The notes under the pieces are model-generated. The model did no database searches and was not told where the DNA came from. It saw only the letters and a program-made list of their open reading frames with translations. A program made the translations under genes and the position numbers. Shown here one piece after another: positions 25,371 through 31,439 of a stretch of DNA of 37,560 nucleotides. Positions within the stretch are counted from its first letter, which is position 1; each line of letters begins with the position of its first letter. Source of the DNA: Flavobacteriales bacterium. GTDB taxonomy: Bacteria; Bacteroidota; Bacteroidia; Flavobacteriales; Flavobacteriaceae. The DNA lies in NCBI GenBank assembly GCA_027065715.1, contig JAMONO010000073.1:1-37560 (forward strand), given 5' to 3'.

Positions 25371-25763
25371 TTAAATTTCAAATTCTTCTTCTAAAACATC
25401 CACTTCCGTGGCTCCTTTCGGATCTTCCGTTACAATGGGTTTGGTCGGATTGGCTCCGGCTCCTTCATTGTATTTCTTTGCCAATTCAGCCATAGCGGAT
25501 ATACCGGCTATCTGATCATCTCCTTCAACACCGGCAACTTCCATTGCGCCTGCAATAGCCGTTTCCAATGCCGTTAATCGTTCTTTTTCTTCCGATGCTT
25601 TTTGCTCGCCGGCAATAACTACGGCAAGTTTTTCATCGAGCTTCTCCAATTGGTCGGCTGATAAGGTGAAACCTTTCTTACCGCCCAATAACCCGGACTT
25701 CAACTTCAATTCGTCGAGCCCGAGAATACTTGCTACATTCTTGTAGTTTTTGTCTTCGCTCAT
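25371..25763 (-). CDS. Possible nested scaffold product from an internal start
   Basis: Met288 of the protease gene (ATG at 25763) follows an Asn-rich linker (NSNNNID) and a purine-rich mRNA stretch, and marks the switch to the coiled-coil part. Initiation here would make a 130-residue scaffold alone, as Nu3 is made inside lambda C. No Shine-Dalgarno sequence is needed in these hosts, so the start is plausible but unproven. Confidence 0.35.
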   Translation of the reverse strand: MSEDKNYKNVASILGLDELKLKSGLLGGKKGFTLSADQLEKLDEKLAVVIAGEQKASEEKERLTALETAIAGAMEVAGVEGDDQIAGISAMAELAKKYNEGAGANPTKPIVTEDPKGATEVDVLEEEFEI

Positions 25764-26624
25764 ATCTATATTATTATTAGAATTACTGTCTGCTAATTCA
25801 TTTACCTTGGCAACGGCATCCGCCAAATTACCGATGCTGTCCACCAAACCGAGTTGCAAGGCAATAGCCGGTGATACGGCTCTGCCGTCTTTTACTTTTT
25901 CGTCCAACTGCGGACGATAGCAAAAAATTTCCGTGTGAAATTTATCTGTAATCGGGTCCAAGATTTGTTTTATAATCAAACTGCTGTCGTTGTCATCGAG
26001 CAGTTTGCGTATCTCTTCATTCTTTTTGGTGGATTGGGTAGCGTAAACCGTGTGGATTTTTCCGCCGGCTTTTTCAATAACACCAGATACATCAATCAAC
26101 TCAATGTAGGTGCCTGCACTTCCGATACGGTCAGCATGTTTGTTGCTGATGATATGATTACCGGCACTGGCTATATAATAAGCCGCCGATGCCAACATTC
26201 CGTCCGTATAGGTTACCACAGGTTTTTTCAGGTTATGGATCAGTTCGGCAAATTCTGCCGTGCCAGATACCTGCCCACCGCCACTGTCAATATCTAATAC
26301 AATTCCTTTGATAGCCGGATCATTATCGAGTTTAGTCAATATCTCTCCGAGTTCCTTGGTGCCTTTAGGTCCGCAACTCTGCGAATATTTCAGTATCGGA
26401 CTTTTGATGCTGACTATCGCCACGCTTTGTTCAGACTTGTTTTTCGATTTCAAAAAACTGCCGTTTTCATCGGCGCTGGCATAGTGCAGTGCGTATGCGT
26501 TTTCCATAGCCGGCACTTCTTTTCCGGTAAGGATTGATAACAAATAAGGCTGCAAAGCCATAGCGGATGATTTGTCTATCATCCATTGTCCGGCAAGTAA
26601 ACTGTGTAGATTAGCTACGCTCAT
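25371..26624 (-). CDS. Head maturation serine protease (S49/SppA-like) with scaffold-like C terminus
   Basis: This 417-residue protein combines a protease with a capsid scaffold. The S49-like part (about 60-260) shows GIVLDIDSGGGQVSG (108-121), then DGMLASAAYY with likely nucleophile Ser146, and HADRIGSAGTY. From about 288 the sequence changes to a charged coiled coil (QLEKLDEKLAVVIAGEQKASEEKERL), like lambda C with its nested Nu3 scaffold. The protease trims scaffold and capsid during head maturation. It begins a transcription unit: a strong terminator and element copy f lie directly upstream. Confidence 0.88.
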   Translation of the reverse strand: MSVANLHSLLAGQWMIDKSSAMALQPYLLSILTGKEVPAMENAYALHYASADENGSFLKSKNKSEQSVAIVSIKSPILKYSQSCGPKGTKELGEILTKLDNDPAIKGIVLDIDSGGGQVSGTAEFAELIHNLKKPVVTYTDGMLASAAYYIASAGNHIISNKHADRIGSAGTYIELIDVSGVIEKAGGKIHTVYATQSTKKNEEIRKLLDDNDSSLIIKQILDPITDKFHTEIFCYRPQLDEKVKDGRAVSPAIALQLGLVDSIGNLADAVAKVNELADSNSNNNIDMSEDKNYKNVASILGLDELKLKSGLLGGKKGFTLSADQLEKLDEKLAVVIAGEQKASEEKERLTALETAIAGAMEVAGVEGDDQIAGISAMAELAKKYNEGAGANPTKPIVTEDPKGATEVDVLEEEFEI

Positions 26625-26669
26625 AGTAAATCAATTATGTTACAATGATAGGCGTAGCTGCCCGGAACG

Positions 26670-26679
26670 GAAAGGACAA
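26670..26679 (-). promoter_or_regulatory. Late-unit element copy f
   Basis: GAAAGGACAA (+ strand) lies 14 bp past the terminator at 26694-26722 and 45 nt before the protease start codon. Confidence 0.6.
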
Positions 26680-26693
26680 AACATTTTAACAAA

Positions 26694-26722
26694 AAAAAAG
26701 AGCCTAAAAAAGGCTCTTTTTT
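26694..26722 (-). terminator. Rho-independent terminator after the first two late genes
   Basis: AAAAAAGAGCC (26694-26704) pairs with GGCTCTTTTTT (26712-26722), an 11-bp stem with a 7-nt loop and a long T tract on the minus strand. It separates the unit 27723-26741 from the protease unit. Confidence 0.9.
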
Positions 26723-26740
26723 AAAAACAACAATTATGAA

Positions 26741-27265
26741 TTAATTGTGAATGATAGTCCATTCACAAACAGTTGAAGCAGGTGGCGGTGGCGTTTGTCC
26801 CGGTTCAAACTTATCAACAATAGGTGTTATAGTAACACCTTTCATTGACACAAGATAAACGGTGTCATCGCTTTGTTTAGTTGGTTTTTTTTCTGTATAT
26901 TTTAAAGAAAAACTTTCTAATTGATTACCTATTACCGTTTTAAATATCTGATTTTGCAAAACAATAATAAGTCTTTTTTTAGTTAATGCATCTAAAATAT
27001 CTCTGACAGCATTACTGCTGTCAATTATTGTAAAAGAAACAGATACATTATAATTACCAAAGGCATTGTTATCTTTAAAAACAGACTTTACTTTGACATC
27101 CTCAGGTAATAATTTTAAATAAAGCTCTTCATTACCAATAGGAAGTGACAATACTTCTTTACGAAGTGTATGTGGCAAATCCTGATGATATTTATTTATA
27201 TCAAACAGATACAATTCTGTATAATGCTGACTAACAACATTACTGTTACATATATTTACAGGCAT
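26741..27265 (-). CDS. Hypothetical protein, second gene of the first late unit
   Basis: ATG at 27265 gives 174 residues. The protein is beta-rich, with no signal peptide or membrane helix; it ends in a Pro-rich linker (GQTPPPPASTVCEW). Its start lies 2 bp past the stop of the gene at 27268. The first two late genes are transcribed from a good promoter and followed by a strong terminator, so they form a separate unit. No family is recognised. They might be structural proteins made early in the late phase, or regulators. Confidence 0.6.
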   Translation of the reverse strand: MPVNICNSNVVSQHYTELYLFDINKYHQDLPHTLRKEVLSLPIGNEELYLKLLPEDVKVKSVFKDNNAFGNYNVSVSFTIIDSSNAVRDILDALTKKRLIIVLQNQIFKTVIGNQLESFSLKYTEKKPTKQSDDTVYLVSMKGVTITPIVDKFEPGQTPPPPASTVCEWTIIHN

Positions 27266-27267
27266 AA

Positions 27268-27723
27268 TCAAGCATTTATAATTTTCAGTTTTCTACGCTT
27301 AAAATCTTTTAAAAGACTTTCACTATTCACATCATCTTCGGTGATGCCGTAATAAGCTAAAAAATCTTGCAAGGCATAAGCATATTTTTGACCATAATTT
27401 TCATTAGCCATTAAAACAAAATGAAAAAGATCTTCTCTAAACAGATTGTCAACCAACCTGCCAAACATTCTCATTTGTCTTTTGCTGATAAATAATCCGT
27501 TGGCAGTATAGATACTTTCAGGTATTTGAACTTCAAACAAATCATTATACTGATCAATAATATTAACAGATTGATCCGGCGTTCTATTCAGCAATGCTAT
27601 AACTATATAGCCAATAGCATCACTACGATTAGCAATTACAGGTCCTTTACCATACTTTTTCTGCAAATATTTCTTAATGTATCTTTTTACAGGAAAACTG
27701 ATACTTACCTTAAAATCGGCCAT
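27268..27723 (-). CDS. Hypothetical basic protein at the head of the late region
   Basis: This 151-residue basic protein starts MADFKVSISFPVKRYIKKYL and has a C-terminal Lys/Arg-rich segment (KDFKRRKLKIIN). Middle helices include ISKRQMRMFGRLVDNLF. No enzymatic motif is visible. It is the first gene after the gene-free control region, and an 18-bp palindrome made of GTTACAA half sites ends 2 bp before its start codon. That arrangement would suit a DNA-binding protein that controls its own translation start, but no classic helix-turn-helix is evident. Other possible roles are a structural or accessory late protein. Confidence 0.6.
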   Translation of the reverse strand: MADFKVSISFPVKRYIKKYLQKKYGKGPVIANRSDAIGYIVIALLNRTPDQSVNIIDQYNDLFEVQIPESIYTANGLFISKRQMRMFGRLVDNLFREDLFHFVLMANENYGQKYAYALQDFLAYYGITEDDVNSESLLKDFKRRKLKIINA

Positions 27724-27724
27724 A

Positions 27725-27742
27725 GTTACAAAATTTTGTAAC
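27725..27742. promoter_or_regulatory. 18-bp perfect palindrome at the first late start codon
   Basis: GTTACAAAA followed by TTTTGTAAC is fully symmetric and lies 2 bp upstream of the ATG at 27723, overlapping one of the TGTAACC boxes. It is a likely operator or translational control site. Confidence 0.6.
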
Positions 27743-27762
27743 CTTTAAGAAACCAACAAAAA

Positions 27763-27792
27763 CAATAGCGCAAAAACTGTTTTTGTGTCATT
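27763..27792 (+). repeat. 30-bp imperfect direct repeat, copy A
   Basis: CAATAGC, GCAAAA and TTTTTGTGTCATT occur in order here and again at 28014-28045, with two inserted bases and two substitutions. Each copy begins 17-26 bp after a TGTAACC box. Confidence 0.75.
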
Positions 27793-27819
27793 GGTTTTTT
27801 AAAAATCACTTGTTTTTTT

Positions 27820-27852
27820 CAAAGATAAAAAAGATTTTTTCTAAAATGCAAA
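27820..27852 (-). promoter_or_regulatory. Predicted promoter of the first late unit
   Basis: On the minus strand TTTG (27852-27849), 21 nt, then TATCTTTG (27827-27820) exactly fits the Bacteroidota TTTG/TANNTTTG consensus. Transcription would begin near 27813, giving a leader of about 90 nt that contains repeat copy A and the palindrome before the gene at 27723. Confidence 0.6.
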
Positions 27853-27884
27853 ATTGTTAATAAAAAACTATTTTTATTAACAAT
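27853..27884. promoter_or_regulatory. 14-bp-arm perfect inverted repeat directly upstream of the late promoter
   Basis: ATTGTTAATAAAAA (27853-27866) is mirrored by TTTTTATTAACAAT (27871-27884) with a 4-nt loop. It touches the -33 box on its upstream side, the usual position of an activator site. Confidence 0.6.
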
Positions 27885-28013
27885 AATATATTTCAAACAA
27901 CCGAAAAACCTCCAACAAACACCTATTTTCAACAAAAATCACACTTAATCTTTGTAATAAAAAAAATCTGAATAATCGTGCAAAAAACTGTAACCTTGTA
28001 ACCGCTTGTATTT

Positions 28014-28045
28014 CAATAGCTTGCAAAAGCTATTTTTGTGTCATT
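28014..28045 (+). repeat. 30-bp imperfect direct repeat, copy B, with internal hairpin
   Basis: This is the partner of 27763-27792. It also contains an 8-bp stem AATAGCTT/AAGCTATT (28015-28022 with 28027-28034) around GCAA, absent from copy A, followed by Ts on the plus strand. Confidence 0.7.
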
Positions 28046-28090
28046 TTGTAACCGGCTGTTTTTAGGTTACAACTTTTTTGTAACCTTTTT

Positions 28091-28108
28091 ACTCTTATTT
28101 ATAAGAGT
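28091..28108. repeat. 7-bp-arm hairpin between two TGTAACC boxes
   Basis: ACTCTTA (28091-28097) pairs with TAAGAGT (28102-28108) around TTTA. It lies exactly between the direct TGTAACC boxes at 28079 and 28109. Confidence 0.5.
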
Positions 28109-28311
28109 TGTAACCTATAAAATATAATAAAATCAGTAGTAGATAAATCAAGGTTACAAGGTTACAATTTTTTTTCACTTTTTTACATTTTTTTTAAAAG
28201 AACGAAAAAAGCTGTAATTTGTTAATGAATTACGATATTTTCAATAAAAACGCCACAAAGTTACAATTCATTGAAGATATGATAATTTATAAAAAAGTCC
28301 GAAAAAGACAC

Positions 28312-28342
28312 AAAAAAAACCGGACATCCGCAGATGCCCGGT
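28312..28342 (-). terminator. Rho-independent terminator of the early region
   Basis: ACCGGACATC (28319-28328) pairs with GATGCCCGGT (28333-28342), with one G-T pair and a 4-nt loop. On the minus strand eight Ts follow. It is the most GC-rich stem in the window and closes the leftward early transcript 27 bp after the stop at 28369. Confidence 0.92.
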
Positions 28343-28368
28343 GCAAAGAATCAATCACTCGTTCGATT

Positions 28369-28827
28369 TTACTTCTCTTCATTAAGCTTGTCAACAAGTA
28401 GTTCAGGTGTTTCCATTATTGCGTTTAATATTTTTTCATAAAAATGTTGTTTTACGGATAAATCAAATGTTTCATTGCGTGGTTTTATACAATCATCTTT
28501 ATACCTGCCTATTTCTTTTTTGAATAGTTTTATGGTTTCTTCTTCGTCAATCTGAAAAACAAGTTTTAAACAATAAAAAGGTTGGTTTTTTGCTTCAAGC
28601 GTCAATGTAATAAAGTAAGGTGCTTTTTTATTAAGATAATTGTTAATTATAGGAACACCCATAAATTTATAATCACATTTATCTTCCGATGAGAATCCGT
28701 AATGCTGCATTGTAAATCTTTCTAAATCTACAAATAAATTATTAGGCAAAATCACCTTGTCCGGATTGCGCCCGTAATCATCTTGAAACTTCCATATAAT
28801 TTTAGATAAAATTTCTGCTATATTCAT
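28369..28827 (-). CDS. Hypothetical protein, last early gene
   Basis: This 152-residue acidic protein has a beta-rich middle (FMGVPIINNYLNKKAPYFITLTLEAK) and helical ends. It has no signal peptide or known motif. It overlaps the gene upstream by 4 bp (ATGA type) and precedes the strong early terminator. It belongs to a group of four small genes (29702 to 28369). Genes like this near the end of phage early transcripts are often host-takeover factors, but nothing specific can be said here. Confidence 0.55.
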   Translation of the reverse strand: MNIAEILSKIIWKFQDDYGRNPDKVILPNNLFVDLERFTMQHYGFSSEDKCDYKFMGVPIINNYLNKKAPYFITLTLEAKNQPFYCLKLVFQIDEEETIKLFKKEIGRYKDDCIKPRNETFDLSVKQHFYEKILNAIMETPELLVDKLNEEK

Positions 28828-29240
28828 AATTGTTGCCTTTTAAAATTAAACTCAATTTCTTTTTTATTTAAAATATAAAATAAATTCTGTAATTCGTGAA
28901 CATAATTTATTTTTAAATTTGTAGTTTCCATTTCATTTCCAACAACAAATACCATTTCAAACAAGCTTCTATCTTCATTTGTTTTTATATATATACCTGA
29001 TTTATTGATAATTGGTAATAGCTCAACAATAGCAATCTCAACACATTCTCTTGTTAAAGGAATCGGTTCAATATAAGCAACGGGCGTTTTTATAAATTCC
29101 GATTCATTATTGTATTTTTTATGCGCCGGCAATGTTGTTATATAATTTGCATTGATAGCGTAAATTTTATGAGCTGTATTTTTATTGGAAACATCAGGAA
29201 CAAAAATATAATTTCCTAATCTAAATTGTTTTGGATTCAT
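28824..29240 (-). CDS. Hypothetical early protein
   Basis: This 138-residue protein starts MNPKQFRLGNYIFVPD, a pattern (K-x-F-R-x-G-N-Y-I) common in small uncharacterised Bacteroidota phage proteins. A segment YIEPIPLTRECVEIAI follows, then helices. It overlaps its neighbours by 4 bp on both sides, giving a compact translationally coupled set. The function is unknown. Confidence 0.6.
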   Translation of the reverse strand: MNPKQFRLGNYIFVPDVSNKNTAHKIYAINANYITTLPAHKKYNNESEFIKTPVAYIEPIPLTRECVEIAIVELLPIINKSGIYIKTNEDRSLFEMVFVVGNEMETTNLKINYVHELQNLFYILNKKEIEFNFKRQQL

Positions 29241-29587
29241 AATTTATCAATTTTTGTATTTATATTTTTCAAAAAGTCCGAAAAAGCAAAAACTTCATTG
29301 AGTTGTTTTTCTGCCAATTCGTTAATAGTATCGGTATAATGATCTATAATCATTCCGGCAAGCAGTTCCGGCACCAAACGCCACAGCAAACTGTCCATCT
29401 GATGCTCGGCACCCACATTGTCAAAGTCATATTCTATTTTCTTACCCGAACTATCATACAGCTGATACACTTTTTTGGTGCTATCCTGCTGCCAATAATC
29501 CGTAGCATAGCAGATATAGTCTTCATATTTAACCGTATAACCGGCAACTCCCAATATCTTTATCTTTTGATCGGTAGTAAAATTCAT
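29237..29587 (-). CDS. Hypothetical early protein
   Basis: This 116-residue acidic protein has a beta-rich N-terminal half (KILGVAGYTVKYEDYICYATDYWQQDS) and a helical C terminus (MIIDHYTDTINELAEKQLNEVF). There is no signal peptide, membrane segment or known motif. It follows the tiny membrane-protein gene by 4 bp and overlaps the next gene by 4 bp. Confidence 0.55.
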   Translation of the reverse strand: MNFTTDQKIKILGVAGYTVKYEDYICYATDYWQQDSTKKVYQLYDSSGKKIEYDFDNVGAEHQMDSLLWRLVPELLAGMIIDHYTDTINELAEKQLNEVFAFSDFLKNINTKIDKL

Positions 29588-29591
29588 AGCT

Positions 29592-29702
29592 TTAAAAATT
29601 AGCGGTTATAATTATATAAATAGATGTTATAAGTATAAGTAATGTTATAGCAACCACAGCAGATAGTAAGTATATTTGAATGTCAAAATTTTCGTTTTTC
29701 AT
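29592..29702 (-). CDS. Tiny single-span membrane protein (36 residues)
   Basis: ATG at 29702 opens a 36-codon frame: a short polar N terminus (MKNENFDIQ), then about 25 strongly hydrophobic residues (YLLSAVVAITLLILITSIYIII) and a stop TAA at 29592-29594. Its hydrophobicity and 4-bp spacing to the next early gene argue for a real gene. No Shine-Dalgarno is seen, as is usual here. It may affect superinfection, membrane stress or host enzymes. The evidence is coding pattern only. Confidence 0.55.
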   Translation of the reverse strand: MKNENFDIQIYLLSAVVAITLLILITSIYIIITANF

Positions 29703-29758
29703 GATATATGTTTTTAAATGTTTAAAATTGGCTTTATTATTGTAATTCAGTCAGTTAC

Positions 29759-29803
29759 GTATATCACCAACTAAAAAGTAACTATTTTTAGTTGGTGATA
29801 TAC
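29759..29803. repeat. Perfect 19-bp-arm inverted repeat
   Basis: The arms at 29759-29777 and 29785-29803 are perfectly complementary, with a 7-nt loop (GTAACTA). Key parts are ATATCACCAACTAAAAA and its mirror. No T tract follows on either strand, so it is not a standard terminator. It lies 17 bp past the methyltransferase stop and next to a DnaA-box-like site. A large dimeric-protein operator or a strong RNA hairpin are possible. Confidence 0.9.
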
Positions 29804-29808
29804 AACTG

Positions 29809-29817
29809 TTATGCACA
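29809..29817 (+). promoter_or_regulatory. DnaA-box-like TTATGCACA, left of the methyltransferase
   Basis: It lies between the 19-bp-arm inverted repeat and the methyltransferase stop. The wider sequence (ATATACA, 3 nt, then GTTATGCACA) recurs inverted on the far side of the gene at 30881. Confidence 0.4.
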
Positions 29818-29819
29818 AG

Positions 29820-30851
29820 CTAAAAATGAGCCGTGCTATATTCGTTGCTTATTGTTTCAAATTTTGATTTGTCAATAAATGAAACGAAAAATTCAATAAC
29901 CGGAAGCGACCAAGCATCGCCAAGTAAACTACCGGCTTGATTATATGAAACCATATCGCAATAATCATCAGGGAAACCCTGTAACCTGCAAAGCTCAACT
30001 TTATTCAATATTCTTATGGTTTCATTTTCTTGTATCTTTCCATAATTTCTCGTGCATAAAGCTGGCAATATTCCGTTTATATCGTAAATTCTATTTTGAT
30101 TAAAAGGTTGCTTTCCGTTACTTTCCTTACTTTCATTGATTTGGATAACATAAGGCATTGATTTTGTTAGCAATCTTTTTGTTAGTTTTTCATTGTTTTT
30201 GTAATTATTTGCCTTAATATATCTTTCCGTTAAGGTTGGAAAATGTTTTTTGTTTACACGCCCGGACACAATTATATCTTTTGCAAATATGTTTTTGCGT
30301 TTTTTTGGTATAGGAAAATCCGTTGTTTTTTCTTTAAATAATCCCTTGTATGAATATTTGATATTCGACCAATAAAAACGTTTCCGAGATTGTGGCAACC
30401 ATAACAAACTATCAACCATTTGCGGATATATTCCGAGCTTTCGGCTCATAATTATAATATCTTGTTTCGGTGCAGATGCCACATTTTCCTGCAAAAACAA
30501 AACATCAGGATTGAGTTTCCTAATATGATTGAGAATATCAACAAAAACAAAGAATAAGCTGCTACGTTCACCCTTCAATCCTGCACGTTTACCGGCAATT
30601 GATAAATCCTGACAAGGCGAACCGCTACCAACAAAATCAATATCCGCCCAATTAATATCCCACTCACGCCAATTACGAATATCACCTAATTGAATTGTGT
30701 CCGGGAAGTGATGAGCCATAAGTTTGAGAGCTGCCGGCTTTATTTCACTTGCATAAGACTTGCCAATTACAAAGCCTTGATTTTTCAATGCAAGTTCCAG
30801 CGTTCCCATTCCTGCAAATAATGATAATATGTTTATCTTTTTTCGTTTCAT
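29820..30851 (-). CDS. DNA cytosine-5 methyltransferase
   Basis: This 343-residue enzyme shows the motifs of the family in order. Motif I is LSLFAGMGTLE (9-19). The catalytic motif IV is GSGSPCQDLS with Cys80. Motif VI is LQENVAS, motif VIII is QSRKRFYW, and a C-terminal motif is ELCRLQGFPDDYC. It probably methylates phage DNA at a specific site to escape restriction. There is no partner endonuclease nearby. It lies alone between short gaps, with inverted DnaA-box-like sequences on both sides and the long inverted repeat downstream, and may have been acquired as a cassette. Confidence 0.92.
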   Translation of the reverse strand: MKRKKINILSLFAGMGTLELALKNQGFVIGKSYASEIKPAALKLMAHHFPDTIQLGDIRNWREWDINWADIDFVGSGSPCQDLSIAGKRAGLKGERSSLFFVFVDILNHIRKLNPDVLFLQENVASAPKQDIIIMSRKLGIYPQMVDSLLWLPQSRKRFYWSNIKYSYKGLFKEKTTDFPIPKKRKNIFAKDIIVSGRVNKKHFPTLTERYIKANNYKNNEKLTKRLLTKSMPYVIQINESKESNGKQPFNQNRIYDINGILPALCTRNYGKIQENETIRILNKVELCRLQGFPDDYCDMVSYNQAGSLLGDAWSLPVIEFFVSFIDKSKFETISNEYSTAHF

Positions 30852-30880
30852 TTATTCTCTAATCGTATAATTTGAAAGCC

Positions 30881-30889
30881 TGTGCATAA
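30881..30889 (-). promoter_or_regulatory. DnaA-box-like TTATGCACA, right of the methyltransferase
   Basis: TGTGCATAA on the plus strand is the inverted counterpart of 29809-29817. With flanks, 19 of 22-23 aligned positions match, allowing one gap. Confidence 0.4.
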
Positions 30890-30942
30890 CCCTGTATATA
30901 TGTCATTTGCTCGTTCCTCACAAACGCCACATATACTTGCCG

Positions 30943-31437
30943 TTATCTCGACCAATTCCTTCTACCACCAAAATATTTCTTTTTGCGTTTTTCATCTACA
31001 TATCTACCACCGGCTGCGGCTTTTTGTAGTAGTTCATCTGATAACCTATCATTTGGCATTATGAAACTATAACCGGAAATAGGTTGATTAGTAATGTAGG
31101 TAGCACGGACATATTCTCCGTCTGCCCATAATACGGCTACTTCTTTCAGTTTGCCGTTTTCGTAAATAATGTGTGTTTCAATGATTTGATAATTCATAGT
31201 ATTAGATTTTAGGTTAATATTTCTATCTATTAATTCTTGCTGAAAAACTTGTTCAGCATAATCTTTTTCGCTTCTTAAATTTTCATAAGTATCATATAAA
31301 TCTTCCGCTAAAAAACACTCCATTTCTTCTTCTGCCGTTTGCGGTTTGTGTTGGCAAATTTTACAGGAATTTTGATGCTTTATAAATTCTTGATAAGCTT
31401 CATCAATCTCTTTATCTATAACTTTTACAGTTCTCAT
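30943..31437 (-). CDS. Hypothetical early protein, possibly two fused genes
   Basis: This 164-residue protein has two unlike parts. Residues 1-75 are charged helix with a C-x2-C pair (SCKICQH). From Met81 (ATG at 31197) a beta-type part begins (MNYQIIETHIIYENGKLKEVAVLW), ending in a basic tail (KRKKKYFGGRRNWSR). The sequence before ATG 31197 looks like an untranslated leader of this phage (CCTAAAATCTAATACT), so a lost stop codon or internal initiation is possible. No family is recognised. Confidence 0.5.
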   Translation of the reverse strand: MRTVKVIDKEIDEAYQEFIKHQNSCKICQHKPQTAEEEMECFLAEDLYDTYENLRSEKDYAEQVFQQELIDRNINLKSNTMNYQIIETHIIYENGKLKEVAVLWADGEYVRATYITNQPISGYSFIMPNDRLSDELLQKAAAGGRYVDEKRKKKYFGGRRNWSR

Positions 31438-31439
31438 AA

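Larger units (their letters stand above)
27989..28166. repeat. Cluster of TGTAACC boxes
   Basis: TGTAACC occurs at 27989, 27997, 28047, 28079 and 28109 on the plus strand, and inverted at 28065, 28152 and 28160. A further copy is at 27737. Two pairs are offset by 8 bp, one pair on each strand. The stretch 27724-28311 holds no gene. It has iteron-like or operator-like character and may be a replication origin or a regulatory hub. Confidence 0.7.

Noticed and set aside
27724-28311. CRISPR array or tRNA genes in the long gene-free region
   Set aside because: The repeats are only seven bases with irregular spacing and both orientations, and no tRNA cloverleaf is apparent.
28219-28401. Plus-strand frame of 60 codons in the control region
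   Set aside because: It runs across the early terminator and into the opposite gene, has low-complexity Lys-rich sequence, and would face the main transcription direction.
29820-30851. A restriction-modification system around the cytosine methyltransferase
   Set aside because: No endonuclease, specificity or Vsr-like gene is next to it; neighbours are small unrelated early genes.
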